The position numbers and the translations under genes are program-made. Shown piece by piece: positions 7,901 to 14,654 of a stretch of DNA of 15,558 nt (the stretch's first letter is position 1; every line of letters starts with the position of its first letter). Below the pieces are notes generated by a model. The model was not told where the DNA came from, ran no database searches, and saw nothing but the letters and a program-made list of their open reading frames with translations. This DNA is from Chloroflexota bacterium (lineage in GTDB: Bacteria; Chloroflexota; Dehalococcoidia; UBA3495), in NCBI GenBank assembly GCA_022563275.1, contig JADFNR010000079.1, forward strand, positions 1 to 15,558, in the 5' to 3' direction.

Positions 7901-7999
7901 CCAGCCGCCAAGACGGTCAAGGCCTCTCCGCGGAAGACGGCCAAAGCAACCGGCAAATCCAAAGCCAAGGAACCGGCGGTTGCGGTTGCCGGCGATTAG
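4991..7999 (+). CDS. uvrA: UvrA, excinuclease ABC subunit A, with basic C-terminal tail
   Basis: The damage-recognition ATPase of nucleotide excision repair, 1002 residues from this start. First Walker A is GVSGSGKS at 33-40 and second Walker A is at 655-662 (K661). Signatures LSGGE are at 503-507 and 844-848. Walker B aspartates/glutamates are D529-E530 and D871-E872. Zinc modules are C255-C258/C279-C282 and C754-C757/C777-C780, the second within the DNA-binding GGRCEAC…CEIC block. The frame is open 14 codons further upstream, but [19 protein letters not shown] is the normal N-terminus and GGAG precedes this ATG at 4983-4986. The usual protein ends near residue 950. About 50 extra residues follow, rich in Lys, Ser, Thr, Ala and Gly. 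The D-loop after the second Walker B reads TTGLSF, whereas the first half has the usual TVGLH. The gene diverges from the toxin-antitoxin operon. Confidence 0.97.
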   Translation: MPQEFIHVKGAREHNLKNIEISIPREKLVVITGVSGSGKSSLAFDTIYAEGQRRYVESLSAYARQFLGRMDKPDVDYIEGLSPAISIDQKGVSHNPRSTVGTVTEIYDYLRLLFARVGRPHCAKCGRPVERQTISQIVDAIMSLEEGSRITLMAPKIRRKKGEHKDVFETARQSGFVRVRVNGEIMMLEETGDLNLDRKKWHYIELVIDRLVIRPDTELSRVAESVEAALREGDGVVEAHVEDGDTLVFSEQFACTKCNTSLPEIEPRTFSFNSPHGACSDCTGLGYKLTLDPNLIISNNELSLSQGAIAPWTRGGPSSSWYISLMESVAQANGFSSKTPLKDLDQKHIDLILYGNDEQKVTVRHRTHRGQEYSWDTKFEGVIPNLERRYKRTESDYMRHQIERYMSARACQSCGGKRLRPEALAVKVCGLGIMEVCAKNIGQAAEWVRDIDPDAPGPHKKKVLTTREKTIANQILKEIEGRVKFLEGIGLDYITMDRTARTLSGGEAQRVRLATQIGSGLTGVLYVCDEPTVGLHPADDHRLIATLLHLKEMGNTVIVVEHDEAMMRSADFIADLGPGAGEHGGHIVATGTVADIEASPDSVTGAYLSGRKVVPYPEERRNGTGGEIVVKGARENNLKNIDVSFPLGRLVCVTGVSGSGKSSLVYEILYKKLNQVINRGRDLPGEHKEVLGIEGVDKVVNIDQSPIGRTPRSNPATYTGAFTPIRDLFSSLPEAKVRGYAPGRFSFNVKGGRCEACQGDGYNQIEMQFLPDVTVPCEICQGRRYNREALEVTFRGKSIADVLEMTVAQALEIFINFPRIKPKLETMRDVGLGYIRLGQPATTLSGGEAQRIKLATELSKRATGKTIYLLDEPTTGLSFSDCAALLEVLHRLVDTGNTVVLIEHNLDVIKNADWVIDLGPGAGDKGGKIIATGTPEQLAANAKSSTGKYLKRKLKTSVKESGKGSGKASGPAAKTVKASPRKTAKATGKSKAKEPAVAVAGD

Positions 8000-8016
8000 G
8001 CGGGCCATCCATGTGG

Positions 8017-8032
8017 GCCCGGCCGGCCGGGC
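8017..8032. terminator. GC-rich palindrome after uvrA, possible transcription end signal
   Basis: GCCCGGCCGGCCGGGC is a perfect 16-base palindrome (six-pair stem, CCGG loop), 17 bases after the uvrA stop. An overlapping CGGGCC/GGCCCG pairing (8001-8021) gives an alternative hairpin. No T-run follows, so intrinsic termination is doubtful. Confidence 0.3.
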
Positions 8033-8037
8033 TGCTC

Positions 8038-8046
8038 TGCTAGAAT
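8038..8046 (+). promoter_or_regulatory. Extended -10 promoter of the MBL-fold hydrolase gene
   Basis: TGCTAGAAT fits TGnTATAAT with one mismatch and has no recognisable -35. Transcription would start near 8053, giving a leader of about 28 bases, much like that of uvrA. Confidence 0.5.
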
Positions 8047-8080
8047 CAATAAGATCAAAACGACCACTGGGAGATGCGAT

Positions 8081-8722
8081 ATGGCACTGCACTATGACGG
8101 TGAAGTAAAGATCACCAAGGTTGCCGGGATGAGTCCCATGATGAATAACGGCTACTTGGTCACCTGTCCTGAGACCAACGAATGCATACTGATCGACACC
8201 CCAGGGGAACCCGAGAAACTGCTGAACGCCATCGGCGACGAGAAGATCAAGGCGATATTGATCACCCATAATCACGGTGACCATCTGGCCGGGTTCGGCG
8301 AGATCACCGGCAAGGTGGACGCTCCGGTGGGCATCTCTCCCGCCGACGCCCACGCCCTGCCAAGGCCGCCCGAGATCGACTTGACCGACGGCAAGGTCAT
8401 CAAGTTCGGCAACCTAGAACTCCAGGTCCTGAATACCCCCGGCCACACCGACGGCGGCTCCTGTTTCCTGGTGGGAAAGCACCTGTTCTCCGGCGACACC
8501 CTGTTCCCCGGCGGCCCCGGCAAGACCCGCAGTCCGGAGGCGTTGACCCAACTGCTGAACAGCATCACCAGCAAGCTCCTGCCCCTGTCCGATGACACCG
8601 CTGTCTACCCCGGCCATGGGGACGACACCACCATCGGCGAGGCCCGCCGCCGCTATACGGATTTCGCCTCCCGGCCCCATCCGGGGGACCTGTCCGGCGA
8701 CGTGGACTGGCTCACAACTTGA
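8081..8722 (+). CDS. MBL-fold metallo-hydrolase (glyoxalase II-like)
   Basis: A 213-residue single-domain metallo-beta-lactamase-fold protein. Metal-binding motif 1 is H63-x-H65-x-D67-H68 (ILITHNHGDHLAGF). Motif 2 is H122 in NTPGHTDG, motif 3 is D139 in LFSGDTLFPGGPG, and motif 4 is H179 in VYPGHGDDT. The full di-zinc ligand set is present, so it should be an active hydrolase. GDTLFPGGPGKT and YPGHGD are typical of the hydroxyacylglutathione-hydrolase-like branch, whose members hydrolyse thioesters, oxidise persulfides or do unrelated tasks. The size, without a C-terminal helical domain, is shorter than true glyoxalase II, so the substrate stays open. GGGAG at 8069-8073, seven bases before the ATG, fixes the start. 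It has its own likely promoter downstream of uvrA and lies 56 bases before the M16 peptidase gene, with which it may be co-transcribed. Confidence 0.92.
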   Translation: MALHYDGEVKITKVAGMSPMMNNGYLVTCPETNECILIDTPGEPEKLLNAIGDEKIKAILITHNHGDHLAGFGEITGKVDAPVGISPADAHALPRPPEIDLTDGKVIKFGNLELQVLNTPGHTDGGSCFLVGKHLFSGDTLFPGGPGKTRSPEALTQLLNSITSKLLPLSDDTAVYPGHGDDTTIGEARRRYTDFASRPHPGDLSGDVDWLTT

Positions 8723-8769
8723 TTTCCCCGACATAACTTTCACATTTATCGATCCCTAAGGAAGGCCCC

Positions 8770-8775
8770 AAGGAG
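8770..8775 (+). promoter_or_regulatory. Ribosome binding site of the M16 peptidase gene, unusually close to the ATG
   Basis: AAGGAG is separated from the ATG at 8779 by only TGC. A GTG at 8775 overlaps it but is in a different frame. The close spacing may lower initiation. Confidence 0.6.
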
Positions 8776-8778
8776 TGC

Positions 8779-10041
8779 ATGTACCAACGTTCTGTGCTGG
8801 ATAACAAACTGCGTGTTCTGACATCGGCCATGCCCCATACCCAGTCGGTCTCCATGGTTATCTGTGTCGGGGCGGGTTCCCGGTACGAGTCCGAAGAACT
8901 GGCCGGCGTCTCCCATTTCATCGAGCATCTGCCCTTCAAGGGCACCGAGAGCTGGCCCACCGCCCGCGATGTCAGCGAAGCCATCGAGGGCGTCGGGGGA
9001 GTGATGAACGCCAGCACCGACCGGGAGATGACCGTCTTCTGGTGCAAGGTTGCCCGTCTCCATTACAAGACCGCATTCGCCGTGCTCCTGGACATGGTGC
9101 TCCATTCCCGTCTCGACCCTGAAGATGTGGAGAAGGAACGCGAGGTCATCCAGGAAGAACTGCGTATGACCTACGACCAGCCGTCATACTTGGTGGACCT
9201 GTTGATCGACGAGGCGATGTGGCCGGACCAGGCCATGGGACGCGATGTCGGCGGCACCCTGGAGACGGTGGCGGCCATTCAGCAGAAAGACATCCGGGAA
9301 TACATGCATCAGCAGTACAACCCGGCCAACACGGTGGTGGCGGTCGCCGGCAACATAACCCACGACGAGATCGTCGACATGCTGGCCGAGACCACCCGGG
9401 ACTGGAAGCCCCTGGATTCATTGAAGTGGGAACCGGCGATCGATGGGATAAAAGGCCCCATGGTCAAAGTTGAGCGGCGCCGGAGTGACCAAACGCACTT
9501 ATGCCTGGGCGTGCCGGGCCTGTCCCTGACCCACCCTGACCGGTATGCCTTCACCCTGATGAACACCATCCTGGGCGACGGCATGAGCAGCCGCCTGTTC
9601 TTGAACCTGCGGGAGGAAAAAGGCCTGGCCTATGACGTGCACAGTTCCACCAGCAACTACCGGGACACCGGGGCCCTGGTCGTTTACTGCGGAGTGGAAC
9701 CCCATAAGACCAACGATGCCGTGAAGACGATCGTCCAGGAATTCAAGGGCATGCTAAAGGCGCCCAGCGAACAGGAGTTAAACAAGGCCAGAGAATACTC
9801 CAAGGGAACACTCTTGCTTCGCATGGAAGACACTCGGGCTGTGGCATCTTGGCTTGGCGCCCAGGAACTACTGCAAGAAAATGTCCGCACTCCGGACGAA
9901 GTCGTGGGCCTGCTGGACGCCGTGGAGCCATCGGATATCGCCAGGGTGGCCAATACCTATCTGGATGACGAGAAGATGCGTCTCGCGGTGGTCGGTCCCC
10001 GCGGCGGCGCCAAAGCATTGACCGGGATGCTCCGTTTCTAG
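8779..10041 (+). CDS. M16 family zinc metallopeptidase (pitrilysin/processing-peptidase type)
   Basis: A 420-residue protein of the short bacterial M16B type. The inverted zinc motif HxxEH is H46-F-I-E49-H50, followed by LPFKGT, and the third zinc ligand is E126 in REVIQEEL. MNASTDREMTVFWCKV (76-91) is the conserved strand after the zinc helix. The second M16 half carries the substrate-binding pair R272 (SSRLF) and Y285 (GLAYDV), so both halves of the active site are present in one chain. No signal peptide is seen, so it is probably cytoplasmic and cleaves small peptides or leader sequences. AAGGAG (8770-8775) lies only three bases before the ATG. No other in-frame start fits, and MYQRSVLDNKLRVLTS is the normal family N-terminus. 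Its terminator region contains a perfect palindrome shared with the convergent FAH-family gene. Confidence 0.93.
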   Translation: MYQRSVLDNKLRVLTSAMPHTQSVSMVICVGAGSRYESEELAGVSHFIEHLPFKGTESWPTARDVSEAIEGVGGVMNASTDREMTVFWCKVARLHYKTAFAVLLDMVLHSRLDPEDVEKEREVIQEELRMTYDQPSYLVDLLIDEAMWPDQAMGRDVGGTLETVAAIQQKDIREYMHQQYNPANTVVAVAGNITHDEIVDMLAETTRDWKPLDSLKWEPAIDGIKGPMVKVERRRSDQTHLCLGVPGLSLTHPDRYAFTLMNTILGDGMSSRLFLNLREEKGLAYDVHSSTSNYRDTGALVVYCGVEPHKTNDAVKTIVQEFKGMLKAPSEQELNKAREYSKGTLLLRMEDTRAVASWLGAQELLQENVRTPDEVVGLLDAVEPSDIARVANTYLDDEKMRLAVVGPRGGAKALTGMLRF

Positions 10042-10089
10042 CCCGGAGCCAAACTACGGCGACGGCCGTCTCAACGCCGGTAAAACAAA

Positions 10090-10120
10090 CGTAGGGGCAC
10101 GGCATTGCCGTGCCCCTACG
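10090..10120. terminator. Perfect 31-base palindrome between convergent genes; terminator and probable dispersed repeat
   Basis: The arm CGTAGGGGCACGGCA (10090-10104) is followed by one T and its exact reverse complement (10106-10120). It sits between the stops of the M16 peptidase (+) and the FAH-family gene (-). Read on the minus strand the hairpin is followed by TTTGTTTTA, so it is a credible intrinsic terminator for the FAH-family gene. On the plus strand no T-run follows. Palindromes built on GTAGGGGC…GCCCCTAC occur as dispersed intergenic repeats in many bacteria, including Chloroflexota. Membership of such a family is recalled knowledge, not shown here. Confidence 0.75.
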
Positions 10121-10159
10121 CATTTGAATACGATTGCTCTAAAAACGGACCCCGATGCC

Positions 10160-10948
10160 CTACGCGGCGGCTTCCGCCTCAACCGGGTTGCTGAGAACTC
10201 CGATGCTGGGAATCTCAACCTCCACCAAGTCCCCCGGCTTCATGGCCACGGTAACCCCCGTGCTGCCCGAGAAGACCAGGTCTCCCGGCCGCAGGGTCAC
10301 CTGTTGGCTGATGTAGCTCACGATCTCGGCAAAGGTGAACAGCATCTCCTCGGTGTGGCCGTGCTGCACCTCTTCGCCGTTCAGCCGAACGATCATCTCT
10401 AGCTTTTGCGGGTCGACATCGGTGTCGATCCAGGGACCCACCGGCGCAAAGGTGTCGGCGCCCTTGGCCCGCCAGAACGTCCAGTCGTCCTTCTGCCAGG
10501 CGCGGTCGCTAACATCGTTTCCGCAGGTGTATCCCAGGATGTATTTCGGGGCTTCTTGGGGCGTCACCCGGTGGCAGACCTTGCCGATCACCGCCACGGC
10601 TTCTCCCTCGTAATGTACATCGGTAGAGTCGCTGGGGAGAATGATTGGTTCACCGGTGCCGGTGAGTGATCCCCTGGCTTTGATCCAGGGGTCTGGATGC
10701 TGGGGCACCGTGGGGTTCTCGTCGCCGAGCACGCCCGCGGCAAACTCCAAATGGTTGGCGAAATTAAGGCCGGGGCACCAAATCTCTGAGGGTTCTGTTG
10801 GCGGTAAGAGCTTCACATCTTGCAGCGGATGCTTGGTGTCGGTCAGGCGGAAACGGGTAAAGATACTGCCTCGGATCTCCACCACCTCATCACCCTGGAC
10901 CACCCCAAACGCGGTCCTTCCGTTGCTGCGGAAGCGTGCGATCTTCAT
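10160..10948 (-). CDS. Fumarylacetoacetate hydrolase (FAH) family protein
   Basis: A 262-residue protein with the FAH C-terminal-type fold. CPGLNFANHLEF (58-69) is the entry strand normally written YCxGxNYxxH. The metal site is Y113-E114-G-E116 (HYEGEAVAVIGK) with D145 in GYTCGNDVSDR, and K162 follows in WRAKGADTFAPVGPW. The usual GTPxGVG loop is replaced by GSTGVTVAMKPGDLVEVEI at 228-246. Members cleave or decarboxylate beta-diketo acids and hydrate 2-oxo-pentenoates in aromatic and sugar-acid catabolism. The exact reaction cannot be told. AGGAG lies four bases before the ATG, and a good promoter lies upstream (10998-11026). The gene diverges from an LLM oxidoreductase, and its downstream end faces the M16 peptidase across a terminator palindrome. 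Confidence 0.9.
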   Translation of the reverse strand: MKIARFRSNGRTAFGVVQGDEVVEIRGSIFTRFRLTDTKHPLQDVKLLPPTEPSEIWCPGLNFANHLEFAAGVLGDENPTVPQHPDPWIKARGSLTGTGEPIILPSDSTDVHYEGEAVAVIGKVCHRVTPQEAPKYILGYTCGNDVSDRAWQKDDWTFWRAKGADTFAPVGPWIDTDVDPQKLEMIVRLNGEEVQHGHTEEMLFTFAEIVSYISQQVTLRPGDLVFSGSTGVTVAMKPGDLVEVEIPSIGVLSNPVEAEAAA

Positions 10949-10997
10949 GCTGCTCCTACTACCTTAGTTGAGTTAAAGAACTGGGAGTCAATCGCGG

Positions 10998-11026
10998 ATT
11001 CTACTGGTTATATGCAGGCGTGGCAA
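10998..11026 (-). promoter_or_regulatory. Sigma-70-type promoter of the FAH-family gene
   Basis: On the minus strand -35 TTGCCA (11021-11026) and -10 TAGAAT (10998-11003) are separated by exactly 17 bases. Both match consensus at five of six positions. The start would be near 10991, giving a leader of about 43 bases. Confidence 0.65.
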
Positions 11027-11039
11027 GGGGTATTTAGAC

Positions 11040-11068
11040 TTGTCCGGCGATTGCTCACGGATTAAAAT
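11040..11068 (+). promoter_or_regulatory. Sigma-70-type promoter of the second LLM oxidoreductase gene
   Basis: -35 TTGTCC (11040-11045), a 17-base spacer and -10 TAAAAT (11063-11068). It stands back to back with the FAH-gene promoter, with 13 bases between the two -35 boxes. The leader would be about 80 bases. Confidence 0.55.
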
Positions 11069-11147
11069 ACATGCCTTGGCGTAGATTCATGTGTGAGATT
11101 GGTTTGCATTTCACCCAAGTCCCAACTCAAACCCGCAACGGCTGAAT

Positions 11148-11152
11148 AGGAG
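11148..11152 (+). promoter_or_regulatory. Ribosome binding site deciding a TTG start
   Basis: AGGAG five bases before TTG at 11158 supports this non-ATG start for the LLM oxidoreductase. Confidence 0.7.
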
Positions 11153-11157
11153 ACCCC

Positions 11158-12168
11158 TTGAAACTAGGATTCTTTGTCACCAACCAGTATCTGCCCGGCG
11201 AGTCCATGCCCCAGAAGATCCAAGACAGCGTGGAACAGGTGAGGGCGGCCCGTGACGCGGGTTTCAGTCTCATCGCCACCGGCCAGCATTACCTGGCCGC
11301 CCCCTACCAGATGAGCACGGTGTTCCCCCTGCTTTCCCGGCTGGCCGCCGAGGCCGGCGATATGCAGGTGGCCGCCACCGTCATTCTGGTGCCCCTCCAT
11401 AACCCGGTGGAACTGGCCGAAAGCATCGCCACACTGGACTGCATCACCGGCGGACGGTTCGTCTTCGGCGTCGGCCTGGGTTACCGGGATGAGGAATACA
11501 CTGCCTTCGGGGTCCAGCGGAGCGAGCGGGTTGGCCGCATGAATGAGGCCATGGACCTGATCAAACGGCTTTGGACCGAAGACGAAGTTGAGTTCAACGG
11601 CAAGTATTATACCGTGCCCAAAACTAAGATCAGCACCAGACCGGTCCAGAAACCCCATCCGCCCATCTGGGTGGCCGCCAATAACGACGTGGCCATCCGC
11701 CGTGCCGCCCGCTGGGGCTACCCCTGGCTCATAAACCCCCACGCAACCATGTCAATGGTGGCGGACCAATGGACCCGGTACAAAGCGGCCCTGGACGAGT
11801 TTGGCCAGCCGGTGCCGGAGGAACTACCGATGATGCGGGAGATGTATGTGGCCGAGGACCGGGAAACCGCCTACATCGAAAGCCAGCCCTATCTTGAGGC
11901 CAAATACCAAGCCTACGCCGCCTGGGGTCAGGACAAAGCCCTGCCCGGTGAGGAGAGTTTCAGTGTGCCATATCAAGACCTGGCCAAAGACCGGTTCTTG
12001 CTGGGCTCGCCGGACGACATTGTGTCTGAGTTCAGACGTTACTCCGACGAACTGGGCGTGAACCATATGATCTGCCGGATGCAGTGGCCAGGCATGCCTC
12101 AGGAACAGGTGTTGAAGCAGATCGAGCTGCTGGGCGAGAAAGTCATACCCCGGATCAAAGATTTCTAG
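11158..12168 (+). CDS. LLM class flavin/F420-dependent oxidoreductase (TTG start)
   Basis: A 336-residue luciferase-like TIM-barrel monooxygenase/reductase, complete. Visible landmarks are MKLGFFVTNQYLPGES at the N-terminus, the ATGQHYL turn, AATVILVPLHNPVELAES, ITGGRFVFGVGLGYRDEEY, and RPVQKPHPPIWVAANN followed by AIRRAARWG. The C-terminus LLGEKVIPRIKDF is also typical. It should bind FMN or F420 and act on a small organic substrate in the cytoplasm. It resembles the truncated LLM enzyme at the left edge in the same blocks but is clearly diverged from it. The start codon is TTG at 11158, chosen because AGGAG (11148-11152) lies five bases upstream and the family N-terminus follows directly. 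It diverges from the FAH-family gene, so the two may share regulation. Confidence 0.92.
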   Translation: MKLGFFVTNQYLPGESMPQKIQDSVEQVRAARDAGFSLIATGQHYLAAPYQMSTVFPLLSRLAAEAGDMQVAATVILVPLHNPVELAESIATLDCITGGRFVFGVGLGYRDEEYTAFGVQRSERVGRMNEAMDLIKRLWTEDEVEFNGKYYTVPKTKISTRPVQKPHPPIWVAANNDVAIRRAARWGYPWLINPHATMSMVADQWTRYKAALDEFGQPVPEELPMMREMYVAEDRETAYIESQPYLEAKYQAYAAWGQDKALPGEESFSVPYQDLAKDRFLLGSPDDIVSEFRRYSDELGVNHMICRMQWPGMPQEQVLKQIELLGEKVIPRIKDF

Positions 12169-12206
12169 GTAAATACCTTCCGGCCCTCTTGCCGTTGTGA
12201 ACAACC

Positions 12207-12248
12207 CGATTCAAGCGAGGCTCACCTAGGTGGGGCGCGCCTGAATCG
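12207..12248. repeat. Inverted repeat with nested palindrome after the LLM gene
   Basis: Arms CGATTCAAGCG (12207-12217) and CGCCTGAATCG (12238-12248) are complementary with one mismatch. They enclose the perfect palindrome CACCTAGGTG (12223-12232). The structure lies 39 bases past the LLM stop and directly before the candidate promoter of the next gene. No T-run follows, so it may be an operator or a cruciform rather than a terminator. Confidence 0.5.
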
Positions 12249-12257
12249 TGATAAACT
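12249..12257 (+). promoter_or_regulatory. Possible extended -10 promoter of the HdrD-like gene
   Basis: TGATAAACT fits the TGnTAnnnT frame, four of six in the -10 hexamer, without a clear -35. It begins immediately after the inverted repeat. The leader would be about 70 bases. Confidence 0.35.
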
Positions 12258-12295
12258 GAGGGCCGCTGGCGATCTATTGGATAGACGATTAATTG

Positions 12296-12317
12296 CCTGG
12301 ACTGACTAACGTCCGGG
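12296..12317 (+). promoter_or_regulatory. Leader hairpin just before the HdrD-like start codon
   Basis: CCTGGAC (12296-12302) can pair with GTCCGGG (12311-12317), including one G·U pair, around an eight-base loop. The right arm overlaps GGGGAAG, the only purine-rich stretch near the TTG start, so folding could hide it. Confidence 0.35.
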
Positions 12318-12333
12318 GAAGCGAGTATAGAGT

Positions 12334-14373
12334 TTGGTTCCTCCCGGAGATATTGGAGCGCTGCCCCTCTGGGTTGGCGTATTCGTGTTGCTGGGGCTGG
12401 CCCTGGCGGTTTTCAATTACGCTTTCTATTCCAGGGTCGTCCGTCTGGTGCTCCAGGGTAAAGAGACCTCCCTGTTCGACCACCCTTTGCAACGGTTGAA
12501 TGGCGCGCTGCTGATCGCCCTTGGCCAGCAGAAGGTCCTACAGCGGGTGAAGTACGGCGACTATGCCGGTATCGGTCACGCCGTCATCTTCTGGGGCTTC
12601 CTGACCTTCATGCTCAGCTACGGCATATTCATCTTCGCCGGTTCAGCGTGGCGGGGGTTCCCGGAATGGCTGCTCACTGAGACCGGGGTCAGGGTCTACA
12701 GCAGCTACCTGGACATCCTGGCCGCCGTCCTGTTCGCAGTGCTGGTCTGGGCATTCGTCCGCAGATGGGTACTGAAACCTAGCCGTCTTAGATTCGATCT
12801 GACCCGTCACTCCGACGCCTTGGTCATAGTCGTCCTCATCGGCGGGTTGATGCTGTCCACCATATTGACCCATGCTTTCTGGGTGGCGCAGGGAGGGACC
12901 GGCCCCGAGGCTGACGTTTTCATCGGCGCCGCCCTGGGCGGTCTGTTCACTGACTTGGGTCTGGGTACCGGCGCCGCCAACGTCTTGCAGGGCGTTTTTT
13001 GGTGGACTCACTTGTCTATCATCTTGATATTCACCGTCTATATCCCGTTCACCAAGCATATGCACATGTTCGCTGCTCCGGTGAACGCCTTCTTCCGGTC
13101 CCTGGAGCCCAAGGGCGCCCTTCCCTTCATAGACCTGGAAAACACCGAGAAATTCGGCGCGGGGCGCGTGCAGGACTTTACCTGGAAGCAACTCCTGGAC
13201 GGCTACGCCTGCGCCGTATGCGGCCGCTGCACCGATGTCTGCCCGGCGCACCTGACCGGCAAACAACTCTCGCCGATGCACATCGTGGAGAACCTGAAGG
13301 ACCACATGGTGGCCATCGGCCACCAGGGTGAGCGCGATCCGGAGCATGTGGAACCCACTCCGATCCTCAATGGCCAGGACGGTGTCATTTCCGAGGCATC
13401 GATCTGGGACTGCCTGAACTGCGGCGCGTGCATGGAGGAATGCCCGGTGACGGTGGAACACGTGCCAACCATCATGGACATGCGGCGCTACCTGCTCCTG
13501 GAAGAGTCCAAGGCCCCCGAGTCGGCCATGACCGCACTCCTCAGCATGGAACAGCGGGGCCATCCCTGGCGCGGCACCCAGTATTCCCGCACCGATTGGG
13601 CCGAGGGACTGGAGGTGCCTACCCTGGCCGAGAAACCCGACGCCGAAATCCTGTTCTGGGTTGGCTGCACGCCGGCCCTGGAACAACGCAGCCAGGCCAT
13701 CGCCAGGTCCATGGCCAAGGTTTTGAAGGCCGCTAAAGTTGACTTCGCCATCCTGGGAGACGAGGAAACCTGCACCGGCGACCCGGCCCGGCGGATGGGC
13801 AACGAGTACCTGTTCCAGATCTTGGCGGCGCAGAACATAGAGACAATGACCCGCTACAACGTGAAGAAGGTGGTGACCATCTGTCCCCATTGCTTCAACA
13901 CCATGAAGAATGAGTACCCTCAGTTGGGCGGAAATTTCGAGGTCCTGCACTACAGCCAGTTCGTAGACCAACTCATCAAAAAGGGCAGTATCAAGCCTGT
14001 GAAGATGATGAACGTCACCATGGCCTATCACGATTCCTGCTTCTTGGGCCGTCACAATGGCATCTACGATGAGCCCCGCGACGTGGCCAAGGCGATCCCG
14101 GGACTCAAGCTGGTGGAGATGGGCTCCCACTGCCGCGAACGGGGTTTCTGCTGCGGCGCCGGCGGCGGTCACATGTGGATCGAAGAGAGCCAAGGGGAGA
14201 GGGTGAACCACGTCCGCACCGATCAATTCTTGGAGACCGGAGCCCAAACGGTGGGCGTTTCCTGCCCCTTCTGTCTCCAGATGATGACCGAAGGCATCGA
14301 AGCCAAGGGGATGGCCTCCGAGAAAGACGCCAAAGACGTTCTGGAGATTCTGGCCGAAAGCTTGGACCTGTGA
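12334..14373 (+). CDS. Membrane-bound Fe-S oxidoreductase: cytochrome b (NarI/DsrM-like) fused to ferredoxin and HdrD-type CCG domains
   Basis: A 679-residue fusion. Residues 1-255 hold about five membrane segments (near 12-40, 80-103, 125-146, 162-183, 221-245). Histidines suited to b-heme lie at H82, H180, H226 and H242/H244. Two 4Fe-4S motifs follow: C293, C296, C299, C303 and C360, C363, C366, C370. Two HdrB/D-type CCG domains complete it, with cysteines C445, C480, C517, C520 and C569, C607-C608, C644, C647; the first has CTG rather than CCG at 480. Such proteins link cytoplasmic electron donors to membrane quinones. The order of domains matches the electron-transfer-flavoprotein:menaquinone oxidoreductase (EMO) type, but no etfAB gene is in view, so the partner is inferred. 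TTG at 12334 is the first possible start after an in-frame stop at 12328. The ribosome binding site is poor, so the start is uncertain. Confidence 0.88.
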   Translation: MVPPGDIGALPLWVGVFVLLGLALAVFNYAFYSRVVRLVLQGKETSLFDHPLQRLNGALLIALGQQKVLQRVKYGDYAGIGHAVIFWGFLTFMLSYGIFIFAGSAWRGFPEWLLTETGVRVYSSYLDILAAVLFAVLVWAFVRRWVLKPSRLRFDLTRHSDALVIVVLIGGLMLSTILTHAFWVAQGGTGPEADVFIGAALGGLFTDLGLGTGAANVLQGVFWWTHLSIILIFTVYIPFTKHMHMFAAPVNAFFRSLEPKGALPFIDLENTEKFGAGRVQDFTWKQLLDGYACAVCGRCTDVCPAHLTGKQLSPMHIVENLKDHMVAIGHQGERDPEHVEPTPILNGQDGVISEASIWDCLNCGACMEECPVTVEHVPTIMDMRRYLLLEESKAPESAMTALLSMEQRGHPWRGTQYSRTDWAEGLEVPTLAEKPDAEILFWVGCTPALEQRSQAIARSMAKVLKAAKVDFAILGDEETCTGDPARRMGNEYLFQILAAQNIETMTRYNVKKVVTICPHCFNTMKNEYPQLGGNFEVLHYSQFVDQLIKKGSIKPVKMMNVTMAYHDSCFLGRHNGIYDEPRDVAKAIPGLKLVEMGSHCRERGFCCGAGGGHMWIEESQGERVNHVRTDQFLETGAQTVGVSCPFCLQMMTEGIEAKGMASEKDAKDVLEILAESLDL

Positions 14374-14380
14374 AAACTAT

Positions 14381-14629
14381 ATGCCGATAAATGAAGTGAA
14401 TGTGGTCAGTTCCTGCGGCGAATGCGGGACCGTGATCGAGACAGTGTCGGTCAAGAAGGACAACATGATGCTCTCCACCAAGGAGCTGGCGTGGTGTCCC
14501 AAATGCCAGGCGGACCGCCCCCAGGTCCTCGACGTGGCCGGCCGGCTGGAGTCCATCGAGAAAGAGCAGCAGAGCTACCCAAAACCCATGCCTGCCGAGC
14601 CCTTTTCGAGCCCTACTCCCGGTTCATGA
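14381..14629 (+). CDS. Small zinc-ribbon protein, unknown function
   Basis: An 82-residue protein with C12-x2-C15 and C39-x2-C42 (SCGECGTVIE and AWCPKCQADRP), a classic four-cysteine zinc ribbon. A Pro/Ser-rich tail follows residue 65. It starts seven bases after the HdrD-like stop and is followed 25 bases later by the pseudo-receiver gene, so the three are probably one transcript. No clear ribosome binding site precedes the ATG, which suggests translation coupled to the upstream gene. It could assist the Fe-S protein (metal or cluster handling) or bind nucleic acid. I do not recognise a named family and give no function. Confidence 0.7.
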   Translation: MPINEVNVVSSCGECGTVIETVSVKKDNMMLSTKELAWCPKCQADRPQVLDVAGRLESIEKEQQSYPKPMPAEPFSSPTPGS

Positions 14630-14654
14630 TAATACTGACTTCAGGTTGAAACCG

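Noticed and set aside
4839..10970. Shared AACTAAGGTAG word before both the HTH gene and the FAH-family gene (minus strand, near 4842-4852 and 10959-10969)
   Set aside because: An 11-base match between two places in 15 kb is expected by chance, and AAGG can be explained as a ribosome binding site part. Kept only as a note.
12643..14247. 534-codon open frame on the minus strand
   Set aside because: It is the shadow of the HdrD-like gene, with His/Gly/Ala-rich composition and no motif.
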